This document shows, one piece after another, positions 33,581 through 42,696 of a stretch of 64,000 nt of DNA (position 1 is its first letter; every line of letters starts with the position of its first letter). Origin of the DNA: Algiphilus aromaticivorans DG1253 (GTDB lineage: Bacteria; Pseudomonadota; Gammaproteobacteria; Nevskiales; Nevskiaceae); NCBI RefSeq assembly GCF_000733765.1, contig NZ_JPOG01000001.1, positions 558,001-622,000 of the forward strand, given 5' to 3'. The notes under the pieces were generated by a model. The model was not told the DNA's origin. It made no database searches and worked only from the letters and a program-made list of their open reading frames with translations. The translations under genes were made by a program, and so were the position numbers.

Positions 33581-35497
33581 ATGGAAGGCAGCACGGGCAC
33601 GACTTTCGATACGGTGATTCGCGGCGCGCGCGTCTTCGATGGCACCGGAAGCGCACCGGTTACGAAGGATGTCGCCATCCGCGACGGGCGTATTGCTGCC
33701 GTGGGCGAAGGCCTTGCGTCGGGGCGCGAGGAGATAGACGCCGACGGGCTCTGGCTTATGCCTGGGTTACTCGATATCCACACCCATTTCGATCTGGAAG
33801 TGGAGTTGGCGCCGGGGCTCCCCGAGGCGGTGCGCCACGGCAGCACGACGGTGGTCATGTCGAACTGCTCGCTGGGCCTGGCCTACGGCAATCAGCGGCG
33901 CGACGGCGCCGACCCCATCGTCGACTGTTTCGCGCGCGTCGAGAACGTGCCCAAGCATGTACTCACCAAGGTGGCCGATGCGGTGGACTGGTCCGATTCC
34001 GCCGCCTATCTCGATCACTTCGACGGCCTGCCGCTGGGCCCGAACGTCGTGGCCATGGTCCCGCACTCGATGCTGCGCATCGAGGTCATGGGTATGCAGG
34101 ATTCAGTGGAGCGCGACCCGACCGAAGCCGAGTTGGCGCAGATGGAGCGACTGGTCGAGAAGGGGATGACGGAAGGCTACGTCGGCTTCTCCACCGATTC
34201 GCTGCCTTTCCATTTTCTCGCCAACCAGCCCAACGTGCGCAAGCAGATTCCGACGCAGTTCGCGCCCTATCGTGAGCTCAAGCGACTGACCAACGTCGTG
34301 CGCCGCTGGGGGCGCGTCTGGCAGGCGACACCGCCGAAAGACAGCAAGGTCGGTGTCTTCCGCAACTTCCTGCTGACTTCCGGGCGCCTCTTCGGCAAGC
34401 CGCTGAAGGTCACCGCCGTCGCGGCCATCGACCTCGCGATGAACCGCTCCATCCTGAAGATGGGGCTGCTGCTGTCGCGCCTTCTGAATTCGCGACTGGT
34501 GGGGGGGCACTTCCGCTTCCAGGCGTTGCCGGCGCGCTTCAAGACCTGGGCCGACGGTGTCATCACGCCGATCGCCGAAGAGATTCCCGCGCTGCGCCGC
34601 CTCAATGAGTGCGACCTGGAAGATCGCGCCAGCCGCCAGCGAATCCTCGCTGATCCCGAGTACGTCACTGACTTCCGGCGCATGTGGTACCACGGCCGGC
34701 ACGGCTTCAATCTGGCGCGCATCAAGCATTGGCTGCGCATGGATGACAACGTGCTGTCGCGCGATCTGGCCGACATGACCATCGACGACTGCCCGGTTGC
34801 CGAGTGGCGCGGCGAGACCATGGCGGCCGTGCGCGAGCGCCTGCTCGTCTGGCAGCACGACGGTAGCGGCGTGCGCAGCGAGGCCGAGGCCGAGACCTTC
34901 GCCAGCTTCCCGCAGGCCCCCGACGAGGCCGATTTCTTTCTGCACCTGCTGCGCCGCTTCGACACCGATCTGCGCTGGTGGACGATCTCGGCCAACCGCG
35001 ACATGGCGGTGGTCGAGGAGCTGTTGTTCAATCCCAAACTGCTGCCCGGATTCAACGATAGCGGGGCGCATCTCACCAATATGGCCTTCTACGACGGCAA
35101 CCTGCGTATGCTCAAGATCGCGCAGCGCCACGGTGAGGCCAAGGTGGCGGAGGCGGTGCGTCGGCTGACACGCGAGCCGGCGGACTTCTTTGCCATTGAC
35201 GCCGGCCGGCTGGAGCCGGGCGCAGCCGCCGATCTGTTGCTCGTCGACCCGAAGACCTTGGCGGCCTGGGAGCCCGAGGCCACCTATCAGTACATCTGGC
35301 GAGACGCCTTCCAGCACCACCAGCTGGTCAATCGCTCGGAAGGTGTGGTGAGGCGCGTTTACGTCGCCGGGCACTGCGCTTTCGCCGACGGTGCCTTCAC
35401 GCCCGATTTCGGCTGCAAGCCCATGGGCCGGCTTCTGCGCAACCGTGACCATGAGGCCGCGCAGGCCGTCGATACAGCGACGCGCGTTGCCGCCTGA
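33581..35497 (+). CDS. amidohydrolase family protein (N-acyl-D-amino-acid deacylase-like)
   Basis: 638-residue metal-dependent hydrolase. It begins TFDTVIRGARVFDGTG and has the first metal motif HTHFDLEVE near residue 68, GSTTVVMSNCSLG, and a C-terminal DPKTL segment, as in the D-aminoacylase/dihydroorotase-like group. GGAG-type site (CGGAGAAACGCTC) precedes the ATG. Substrate cannot be deduced; N-acyl amino acids or hydantoin-like amides are typical. It is monocistronic and converges on the TolC-like gene. Confidence 0.85.
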   Translation: MEGSTGTTFDTVIRGARVFDGTGSAPVTKDVAIRDGRIAAVGEGLASGREEIDADGLWLMPGLLDIHTHFDLEVELAPGLPEAVRHGSTTVVMSNCSLGLAYGNQRRDGADPIVDCFARVENVPKHVLTKVADAVDWSDSAAYLDHFDGLPLGPNVVAMVPHSMLRIEVMGMQDSVERDPTEAELAQMERLVEKGMTEGYVGFSTDSLPFHFLANQPNVRKQIPTQFAPYRELKRLTNVVRRWGRVWQATPPKDSKVGVFRNFLLTSGRLFGKPLKVTAVAAIDLAMNRSILKMGLLLSRLLNSRLVGGHFRFQALPARFKTWADGVITPIAEEIPALRRLNECDLEDRASRQRILADPEYVTDFRRMWYHGRHGFNLARIKHWLRMDDNVLSRDLADMTIDDCPVAEWRGETMAAVRERLLVWQHDGSGVRSEAEAETFASFPQAPDEADFFLHLLRRFDTDLRWWTISANRDMAVVEELLFNPKLLPGFNDSGAHLTNMAFYDGNLRMLKIAQRHGEAKVAEAVRRLTREPADFFAIDAGRLEPGAAADLLLVDPKTLAAWEPEATYQYIWRDAFQHHQLVNRSEGVVRRVYVAGHCAFADGAFTPDFGCKPMGRLLRNRDHEAAQAVDTATRVAA

Positions 35498-35516
35498 GCC
35501 CGCTGTCTGAGCCTGC

Positions 35517-36908
35517 CTACTGCCGCATCAGCTCGGCTTCGACGACCGCGGCCTTCAACAGAGGCTCGCCCGGACTGAGCAGCTTGTTGAGGCGCAGCAG
35601 GTCGTCCGGGCCGAGGCTGCCGGCGGCGCGCTCCAGTTCCAGCACGGCCAGCATGTAGTCGTAACGCGCGCGCGACAGATCACTGCGCGCGCCGAAAAGA
35701 GTCTGCTGGGCGTCCAGCGCGTCGACGGCCGTACGCGTGCCGACCTCGATGCCGGCCTCGGCGGCTTCCAGCGCCGTCTCGTTGGAGCGCACCGCCTTCT
35801 GTAGCGCAGCCACGCGTGCGCGACTGGTGCGGATGCTCTGGAAGCTGTTGCGCGCAGTACGCAGCACGCTGCGCAGCGTGCCCTCGCGCTCGGCGTCGCG
35901 CTGGTCGGCGATGGCAGCGGCCTGATCCACCTGCGCGCTGATGCGCCCGCCGGTGAAGACTGGAACCTCGAGCAACAGGCCGATGCGTCGCGATTCCGTG
36001 CTGAGCACGAAGCCGGGCTGCTCGCTGCGCCCGTAGCGTCCCTCCAGTTCCAGCGTCGGCCAGCGTTGGGCGCGGGCGATGGCGGTGTCGCGCTCGGCCA
36101 GCTCGGCGTCGAGCTCGGCAATGCGCAGTGTCAGATTCTGCGCGCGTGCGCGCTCGATCCAGGGCTCGAGCTCTGCCGGGTCCGGTGGCGGCGTGGAGAA
36201 GGCGGTTTCGGGGCGCGCTAACTCGGCGGGTCGCTGGTCGATGATTTCCTGCAGCGCGTCGCGGGCATCGAAGAGCGCCTGTGCAGCCTCCAGCGCACGC
36301 GCGATTGTCAGGTCGTAGCGCGCTTGCGCCTCCTGTACGTCCGTGATGGCCGACAGGCCGACCTCGAAGCGTTGCTCGGCCAGCTCGCGCTGTTCGGTGA
36401 CGGCGTCGCGCTCGGCCAGAGCGAAGCGCAGGGCGTCGTCGGCGGCGAGCACGTCGAAGTAGGTGCTCGCCACGCGCAGCAGCAGGGCCTGCTCGGCCTC
36501 GGCCAGCCTGATGTCGGCGCGGGCGGTGGCGCGCTCGGCGCGGCGCATTCCCAGCCAGGCAGGGGCGTCGATGACGGGCTGGCTCAGTTCAGCGGCGATG
36601 TTCTCGGTGCGGGCTGTCTCAGCGCCGAAGATCTCGGCGCAGTCGCGCGCCGGTGTCGGGTTGGCGCCGGAGTCGTCGCGCGTGCTCTGATCCTGGCGTT
36701 CGCAGCCGAGGGCGGCCGAGACCAGGATCTGAGGCAGGTAGTCGGCACGCGCCAGCGGCTGCCCGGCGGCCGCAGCTTCGCGCTCGTGGCGCGCCGCTGC
36801 GAGTTGACGGTCGCTTTGCAGGGCGCGCTCGAAGGCCGCCACCAGATCCATCGCCTTGAGCTCAGTCGTCAGGGCAAACAGCAGCACGATGGCAAAGCAG
36901 CGGCGCAT
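35517..36908 (-). CDS. TolC family outer-membrane efflux protein
   Basis: 463-residue outer-membrane channel subunit with a signal peptide (MRRCFAIVLLFALTTELKA) and the paired helical repeats of the family: AFERALQSDRQLAAARHE at the start and VDALDAQQTLFGARSDLSRARYDYMLAVL in the second half. The start at 36908 was chosen because GGAG lies 8 nt upstream; the in-frame ATG at 36947 lacks a site. No membrane-fusion or inner-membrane pump gene is adjacent, so it likely serves several transporters, as TolC does, perhaps including the ABC exporter at 4911. Confidence 0.9.
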   Translation of the reverse strand: MRRCFAIVLLFALTTELKAMDLVAAFERALQSDRQLAAARHEREAAAAGQPLARADYLPQILVSAALGCERQDQSTRDDSGANPTPARDCAEIFGAETARTENIAAELSQPVIDAPAWLGMRRAERATARADIRLAEAEQALLLRVASTYFDVLAADDALRFALAERDAVTEQRELAEQRFEVGLSAITDVQEAQARYDLTIARALEAAQALFDARDALQEIIDQRPAELARPETAFSTPPPDPAELEPWIERARAQNLTLRIAELDAELAERDTAIARAQRWPTLELEGRYGRSEQPGFVLSTESRRIGLLLEVPVFTGGRISAQVDQAAAIADQRDAEREGTLRSVLRTARNSFQSIRTSRARVAALQKAVRSNETALEAAEAGIEVGTRTAVDALDAQQTLFGARSDLSRARYDYMLAVLELERAAGSLGPDDLLRLNKLLSPGEPLLKAAVVEAELMRQ

Positions 36909-37280
36909 GCGGCGCGCTCCGGCAAGAGGGGCCCGGCAGCATAGCAAGCCCGATGGCGGCTACTGGTCCGTCCAAGGCTTTGTGGTGGTTTTGCCCACCC
37001 GTGGGCGCACGGGTGGCAACGCGGGATCGCCGCTATGTTCGGTACCGAACGGATAGGCCCTTCACGTTTGCCCATGCTGGAGGGTGGATTACCGACAGGT
37101 CGCATGTCGCGAACCGGTTCGCAGCAACTGTCGCCCCCGGCGGCGAAACCGCTTTGCCCCTACGCAATGTAAGGGTTTTCCTTATTGGCAAGGGGGCGGT
37201 TGCATGAAAGCATGGGCCGTTAGAATGAAAGCTTCAATCGCGGCGCATTGCAGTCGCATTAGTACACTAGGGAGAGCATC
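36909..37280. other. intergenic region upstream of the OmpA-like gene
   Basis: No gene is seen in these 372 bases. They hold a perfect 8-bp hairpin at 36995-37016 (CCACCCGT, loop GGGCGC, ACGGGTGG) and, nearer the porin, TTGCAT (37200) and TAGAAT (37221) separated by only 15 bp, a weak promoter candidate. GGGAG precedes the start at 37281. Confidence 0.5.
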
Positions 37281-38342
37281 ATGAAATTACGTTCCATCGC
37301 CTCGGGGCTGGCCTGCGCCGGCCTCATCTTTGCGGCCAATGCCGCGGCTGAGGAAGACAAGACCAGCAGCTATTTTTCCGTCCTGGGTGGCTATACCATG
37401 ATGGACGAGGATCGTACGCCCATGGAGGCGGGCGACGAAGGTTACGGCATGCGTTTCGTCTACGGCTGGCAATACCCCTCGCGTTGGGGCTGGGGCCTGG
37501 CGCTGGAATCGCAGATCCTCGAGACCGACATCCCCTCCTTCACCGATTTCTACCGCCACAGCATCGAGTTGCATGGCACCTACGCTCTGGGCGATCGGGA
37601 GGGTTTCACGCCCTACGCGTTGCTCGGCGTGGGTGGCAACTACAACGATGTCCGGGATGTCGACTATTCCGGCGACAGCTTCGACCCCTACGGCACGGCC
37701 GGCCTCGGCTTCGTGACCGCACCCATCATCGAGACCGGGCAGATCAAGCTTCGCGGCGAGCTGCGCTACATCTACGACACCTTCGGCGATGAGTTCCAGG
37801 ACTATCAGGCCTCGATCGGCATCGAGATCCCGCTCTTCGGCAAGCGCGAGCCGTTGGAGCAACCCGAGCAGCCGGAGCCTGAAGTCCGCGTGGTGGAAGC
37901 CGAGCTGGAGGATTCCGATGGCGACGGCATTCCGGATGAGGGTGACAAGTGCCCCGGCACGCCTGCCGGGACGCGCGTAGACGGCGAGGGTTGCGCCCTG
38001 GGCGACACCATCGACCTCTACGGCGTGCTCTTTGCCTTCGATTCGTCGGATCTGCACGGCAATGCGCGCCGCCTGCTGATGCCGGTGGTGAATCTCTTCA
38101 ATCGCTATCCGGATCTGGAGGTCGAGGTCGCCGGTCACACGGATAGTCTCGGATCCGACGACTACAACCAGGATCTCTCGCAGCGCCGCGCGGAGGCAGT
38201 GCGTCAGTTCCTGATCGACCACGGCGTTCCGGCTGGACAGGTGGAAGCGCGCGGCTACGGCGAGGAAGAGCCGGTGGCGAGCAATGACACCGAGGAAGGG
38301 CGCGAGCTGAATCGTCGCGTCGAGATCCGGATTCTCAACTAA
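37281..38342 (+). CDS. OmpA family outer-membrane protein
   Basis: 353-residue protein: signal peptide (MKLRSIASGLACAGLIFAANAAA is its span), an eight-strand type N-terminal barrel (about 25-190, many aromatic-alternating strands), a thrombospondin type-3-like calcium loop (DSDGDGIPDEGDKCPGTPAG), and a C-terminal OmpA peptidoglycan-binding domain (VAGHTDSLGSDDYNQDLSQR, NRRVEI). It anchors the outer membrane to peptidoglycan. It is 28 bp upstream of the duplicated-repeat lipoprotein and probably co-transcribed with it. Confidence 0.93.
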   Translation: MKLRSIASGLACAGLIFAANAAAEEDKTSSYFSVLGGYTMMDEDRTPMEAGDEGYGMRFVYGWQYPSRWGWGLALESQILETDIPSFTDFYRHSIELHGTYALGDREGFTPYALLGVGGNYNDVRDVDYSGDSFDPYGTAGLGFVTAPIIETGQIKLRGELRYIYDTFGDEFQDYQASIGIEIPLFGKREPLEQPEQPEPEVRVVEAELEDSDGDGIPDEGDKCPGTPAGTRVDGEGCALGDTIDLYGVLFAFDSSDLHGNARRLLMPVVNLFNRYPDLEVEVAGHTDSLGSDDYNQDLSQRRAEAVRQFLIDHGVPAGQVEARGYGEEEPVASNDTEEGRELNRRVEIRILN

Positions 38343-38370
38343 AGGTAGTACTGATTCACGGAGGAATGAC

Positions 38371-39264
38371 ATGAAAGCAATGAAGCTCACATTCGCCGCG
38401 CTGGCGGCAGTCGGCCTCTTGGCCGGCTGCGCGCAGGGCGGCGATGACACGACCGGTGTCGGGCCCGGCGGGCCCGGCGGCGGCGGTGGTGGTGGCGGTA
38501 ATTCCGGCGTCGAGAACTGCTCGGTGCCGCTGGGTGGTGTCTGCGTGCTCGCCGGTAGCGAGGGTGGCGAAGGCTTGGTCGACGCCCTGCTTGCCGACGA
38601 CGGCGCGCTGGCACCCATTGCCGGCAACATCAACACGGCTGATCTGGAGGATGCGCTGGAGACGCTGCTCGCGAGCGACGGCGATCTCGCCAGCCTTGTC
38701 GAGAATCTCCTCATGGAGGGCCAGCTGCAGGAGGGCCTCACTCAGCTGCTGATGGGTGGCGAGGACGGCGAGGGTGGTCTGGCTGACATCCTGGCCGATC
38801 TACTCATGGGCACCGAGCAGGGTGAAGGTCTGCAGGATCTGGTCGGCGAGGGTGGTCTCTCCGGTCTCATCATGGCGCTGCTGGTCGAGCCCACGGACCC
38901 CGATTGCCAGGTGCCCCTGGGCACGCTCTGCGTCATTACCGGCGATGGCAGTCAGCAGGGGCTGGTTGATCTGCTGATCACCGAGAACGGGGCGCTGACA
39001 CAGATCACCGACAACGTCTCGCAGGACGATCTCGTCGCGATCCTCGCCAACTTGCTGGAAAGCGACGGCTCGCTGGCCAATCTCGTACAGAACCTGTTCG
39101 CGGAAGGTCAGCTTGTCGAGGGTCTGCAGGCGCTGCTGGTCGGCGATGGTGAAGACCCGATGTCCAGCGGCCTCGTGCAGGCATTGCAAGGCTTGCTCGA
39201 TCCTTCGTTGGTTGAAGAGCTTGTCGGCTTCATCGGTGGCCTGCTCGGGGTTGGAGAACTCTAG
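38371..39264 (+). CDS. lipoprotein with two tandem Leu-rich repeats units
   Basis: 297-residue predicted lipoprotein I do not recognise. Lipobox LLAGC with Cys20, a Gly/Pro-rich linker (residues 29-46), then two homologous units of about 120 residues starting at Cys50 and Cys179. Each unit opens with CxVPLGxxC, then GLVDxLL, a GAL(A/T)xI-x-N segment, LLxSDGxLAxLVxNLxxEGQLxEGLxxLL. The paired cysteines may form a disulfide in each unit. Helices rich in Leu, Asp and Glu suggest an acidic helical repeat. SD GGAGG precedes the ATG. It likely shares the OmpA-like promoter and ends at the strong terminator at 39291. Confidence 0.75.
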   Translation: MKAMKLTFAALAAVGLLAGCAQGGDDTTGVGPGGPGGGGGGGGNSGVENCSVPLGGVCVLAGSEGGEGLVDALLADDGALAPIAGNINTADLEDALETLLASDGDLASLVENLLMEGQLQEGLTQLLMGGEDGEGGLADILADLLMGTEQGEGLQDLVGEGGLSGLIMALLVEPTDPDCQVPLGTLCVITGDGSQQGLVDLLITENGALTQITDNVSQDDLVAILANLLESDGSLANLVQNLFAEGQLVEGLQALLVGDGEDPMSSGLVQALQGLLDPSLVEELVGFIGGLLGVGEL

Positions 39265-39290
39265 CTCTCCTGTGACCTGAGCCGCTCGTA

Positions 39291-39327
39291 GCAGAAGGCC
39301 CGCCATTCGGCGGGCCTTCTGCGTTTT
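39291..39327 (+). terminator. Rho-independent terminator
   Basis: Perfect 14-bp stem GCAGAAGGCCCGCC/GGCGGGCCTTCTGC with an ATTC loop, followed by GTTTT. It closes the OmpA-like/lipoprotein unit. Confidence 0.92.
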
Positions 39328-39409
39328 GGGCAACCTGCCGATTCAACATACGGTACAGTATGGTCCTGGCCTCGGGTCACCTCCTCAACGCAACACAGGG
39401 AATCGCAAC

Positions 39410-41191
39410 ATGCCCCAGTACACGCCCCCCGCCCGCGACATGCAGTTCGTGCTACACGAGCTTCTTGATGTTGGCAGCGCCTTCTCGGAGATGCCGGACT
39501 TCTCGGAAATTGACGGCGATATCGTCGACCAGGTGATCGACGAGGCCGGCAAGTTCTGCTCGGAAGTGATCTTTCCGATCAACGCCAGCGGAGACGCCGA
39601 GGGCTGCAAGCGCGAAGCAGACGGCAACGTGACCGCGCCCACCGGCTTCAAGGCAGCCTATCGCCAGTACGTCGAGGCCGGCTGGCCGGCGCTGGCCTGC
39701 TCGCCGGATTTCGGCGGCCAGGGCCTGCCCGAGCTGGTCAACAACTGCCTCTACGAAATGCTGAACTCGGCGAATCAGGCCTGGACGATGTATCCGGGGC
39801 TGACGCACGGCGCCTATGCCTGTCTCGCCGCGCACGCCACGGATGAGATCAAGCAGACCTATCTGCCCAAGATCGTGGAGGGCAGCTGGACCGGAACGAT
39901 GTGTCTAACCGAGTCGCACTGTGGCACGGACCTCGGCCTGCTGCGCACCAAGGCCGAACCCAACGACGATGGCTCCTATCGTCTGAGCGGCTCCAAGATC
40001 TTCATCAGCTCGGGCGAGCACGATCTGGCCGACAACATCATCCATCTGGTCCTCGCGCGCCTGCCCGACGCCCCGGCCGGCACCAAGGGTATTTCGCTCT
40101 TCGTCGTGCCCAAGTTCATTCCCGATGCCGAGGGCAACCCCGGTGAGCGCAACGGCATCCGCTGCGGCGCCATCGAGGAGAAGATGGGCATTCACGGCAA
40201 CGCCACCTGCGTGATGAATCTCGACGAAGCCAGGGGCTGGCTCGTGGGCGAGCCGCACCGCGGCCTGCCGGCGATGTTCGTCATGATGAACGGCGCGCGC
40301 CTGGGCGTGGGCATGCAGTCGCTGGGCCTGTCCGAAGTCGCCTACCAGAACGCCGTGGCCTACGCGCGCGATCGTCTGCAGATGCGGTCGCTGTCCGGCC
40401 CCAAGGCCAAGGACAAGCCGGCCGACCCCATCATCGTGCACCCGGATGTGCGCCGCATGCTGATGACGCAGAGGGCTTACACCGAGGCGGGCCGTGCCTT
40501 CGCATACTGGATCGGCCTGATGATCGACAAGGAGCATCACCATCCGGATGAAGCCGTGCGCAAGGAATGCGCCGAGCTGGTCGCGCTGCTGACGCCGGTG
40601 ATCAAGGCCTTCATCACCGACAACACCTTCGAGACGACCAACATGGCGCTGCAGTGCTACGGCGGCCATGGCTACATCCGCGAATGGGGCATGGAGCAGT
40701 TCGTGCGCGATGCCCGCATCAACATGATCTATGAGGGCACCAACGGTGTGCAGGCGCTGGACCTCATCGGCCGCAAGGTACTGGGCGACGGCGGTGCGCG
40801 CCTCAAGCGCTTCGGCAAGCTCGTGGAAGCCTTCATCAAGGAGAACGCCGAGCGCGAGGATATGAAGGAATTCATCGAGCCGCTGTCCGACATCGGCGGC
40901 AAGCTGACCAAGCTCAGCGGCGAGATCGGCGCCAAGGCCATGCAGAACCCGGACGAAGCTGGTGCGGCCTCCACGGCCTATCTGCGCGTGTTGGGTCATA
41001 CGATCTACGCCTATCTCTGGGCCCGCATGGCGCGCATTGCACTGGACAAGCAGGGCGACAGTTTCTACGACGCCAAGCTCGCCACGGCGCGCTTCTATTT
41101 CGCGCGCCTGCTGCCCGAGACGGCCTGGCATATCCGTGCCGCGCGTTCGGGGGCCGAGTCGCTGATGGCGCTGGACGAAGCGCAGTTCTGA
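39410..41191 (+). CDS. acyl-CoA dehydrogenase (long form with C-terminal extension)
   Basis: FAD enzyme for the first step of fatty acyl-CoA beta-oxidation, 593 residues. N-terminal MPQYTPPARDMQFVLHELL, FAD/substrate loop MCLTESHCGTDLG, the catalytic base region MIYEGTNGVQALDLIGRK near residue 440, and the extra C-terminal domain typical of the roughly 600-residue FadE-like group. The start at 39410 has AGGGAA before it; the upstream in-frame ATG at 39326 overlaps the terminator and was rejected. It is followed by an amidase 26 bp downstream. Confidence 0.95.
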   Translation: MPQYTPPARDMQFVLHELLDVGSAFSEMPDFSEIDGDIVDQVIDEAGKFCSEVIFPINASGDAEGCKREADGNVTAPTGFKAAYRQYVEAGWPALACSPDFGGQGLPELVNNCLYEMLNSANQAWTMYPGLTHGAYACLAAHATDEIKQTYLPKIVEGSWTGTMCLTESHCGTDLGLLRTKAEPNDDGSYRLSGSKIFISSGEHDLADNIIHLVLARLPDAPAGTKGISLFVVPKFIPDAEGNPGERNGIRCGAIEEKMGIHGNATCVMNLDEARGWLVGEPHRGLPAMFVMMNGARLGVGMQSLGLSEVAYQNAVAYARDRLQMRSLSGPKAKDKPADPIIVHPDVRRMLMTQRAYTEAGRAFAYWIGLMIDKEHHHPDEAVRKECAELVALLTPVIKAFITDNTFETTNMALQCYGGHGYIREWGMEQFVRDARINMIYEGTNGVQALDLIGRKVLGDGGARLKRFGKLVEAFIKENAEREDMKEFIEPLSDIGGKLTKLSGEIGAKAMQNPDEAGAASTAYLRVLGHTIYAYLWARMARIALDKQGDSFYDAKLATARFYFARLLPETAWHIRAARSGAESLMALDEAQF

Positions 41192-41217
41192 TCGGCCACG
41201 GCCGGGGAGGGCGGTCG

Positions 41218-42690
41218 ATGGAATTCGCGGACTATCGCGGCAGGGATGCGGTGGCCTTGGCCGAGGCCTGTGCCTCGGGCGAGGCGACAGCCGAGGCACT
41301 GTTCGATCTCGCCCAGGCGCGGCTGACCGAGGTCAACCCGCAAGTCAATGCGGTCTGCATCGACATGGCGGACATCGCCCGCCAGCGGCTTGCGGAGCCG
41401 CTGGCGGGGGCCTTTGCGGGCGTGCCTTTCCTGATCAAGGACATCATCCAGGATCACGCCGGCGTTCCGACCACCGCAGGCAGTCGCGCATTGCGCGAGC
41501 AGGTGCCGGAACAGCATTCGGATTACACCCAGCGCGTGCTCGATGCCGGCATGGTGATCTTCGGCAAGACCACGACGCCGGAGCTGGCGCTCAAGGGCGT
41601 CACCGAGTCGCGCCTGTGGGGTGCGACCCGCAATCCCTGGAATCCGGCGCATACACCCGGCGGCTCCAGCGGCGGCGCGGCGGCAGCGGTCGCGGCGGGT
41701 GTCGTCCCCATGGCAGGTGCCAACGATGGCGGCGGCTCGATCCGCATTCCAGCCTCGCACTGCGGCCTCTTCGGGCTGCGGCCCTCGCGCGGTCGCGTGC
41801 CGGTCACGCCCGCCGAGAGCGAGCACTGGCACGGCGCCTCCAGCGATGGCGTGGTCAGCCGCAGCGTGCGCGATTCCGCACGTATGCTGGATGTTCTGGC
41901 CGGGCCGGGGCGCGCGGCGCCCTATCACGTCGCGCCGCCGGCCGAGGCCTTCGAGGCGATGGCCAATCGAGCGCCCGGCCGGCTGCGTATCGGCTGGAGC
42001 ACGCGCTCGCCTATCGGTGCTGACGTCGATCCCGAGTGTGTGCGGGCTATCGAGCAGACGGTCGCGCTACTGGAAGCGCTCGGGCATGAGGTGGTGGAAG
42101 CCGAGCCGGCCATCGACGGCATGCTGGTGGCGCGCGCCTATCTCGGCATGTACTTCGGCCAGGTCGCCGCGGCGGTGGATACGGCCGTGGCGGCGGGCGC
42201 ACGCGAGCGCGACTTCGAGCCCGACACGCGCACGCTGGCGGCCATCGGGCGCGCGGTGTCGGCCGGCGAGTACGTCGCGCTGCAGAGCCGCTGGCAGGAG
42301 ATCGGCGCCGCCCACGCCGACTTCTTCGACGATTTCGATTTCTGGCTGACGCCGACCGTGGCGGCGCCGCCGGTGCGCATTGGCGAGCTCGACCCGCCGC
42401 CGGCCTTGGCGGCGCTGCAGAAGGCGCTGCTGTGGTTGCCCAGCGGGCGCCTGCTGAAGAGTGGCGGCTTCGTCGACCGCTTGATCTTCGAGGCGCTGGC
42501 CAAGACCCCCTTCACGCAGGCGGCGAATCTCTCCGGTCTGCCGGCCATGTCGGTGCCCTTGCACTGGACAGCGGCCAAGCTTCCGGTAGGCGCCCATTTC
42601 ACCGGCCGCTGGGGCAGCGAGGGAGAGCTACTGGCGCTGGCCACGCAGCTGGAGGCTGCGCAGCCCTGGTTTGACCGCGTCCCGGATTAG
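41218..42690 (+). CDS. amidase signature family hydrolase
   Basis: 490-residue amidase with the Ser-cisSer-Lys triad visible: LIKDI (Lys near 78), TPGGSSGGAAAAVAAG with the cis-Ser and GANDGGGSIRIPAS with the nucleophilic Ser near 180. GVPFLIKD is the usual opening. Substrate is not evident; aryl or fatty amides are common. It starts 26 bp after the acyl-CoA dehydrogenase, so a shared transcript is likely, and converges with the CNNM gene 6 bp away. Confidence 0.93.
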   Translation: MEFADYRGRDAVALAEACASGEATAEALFDLAQARLTEVNPQVNAVCIDMADIARQRLAEPLAGAFAGVPFLIKDIIQDHAGVPTTAGSRALREQVPEQHSDYTQRVLDAGMVIFGKTTTPELALKGVTESRLWGATRNPWNPAHTPGGSSGGAAAAVAAGVVPMAGANDGGGSIRIPASHCGLFGLRPSRGRVPVTPAESEHWHGASSDGVVSRSVRDSARMLDVLAGPGRAAPYHVAPPAEAFEAMANRAPGRLRIGWSTRSPIGADVDPECVRAIEQTVALLEALGHEVVEAEPAIDGMLVARAYLGMYFGQVAAAVDTAVAAGARERDFEPDTRTLAAIGRAVSAGEYVALQSRWQEIGAAHADFFDDFDFWLTPTVAAPPVRIGELDPPPALAALQKALLWLPSGRLLKSGGFVDRLIFEALAKTPFTQAANLSGLPAMSVPLHWTAAKLPVGAHFTGRWGSEGELLALATQLEAAQPWFDRVPD

Positions 42691-42696
42691 TCCCGG

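Noticed and set aside
39326-39409. 28-residue extension of the acyl-CoA dehydrogenase
   Set aside because: Begins in the T-rich tail of the upstream terminator and lacks a ribosome site.
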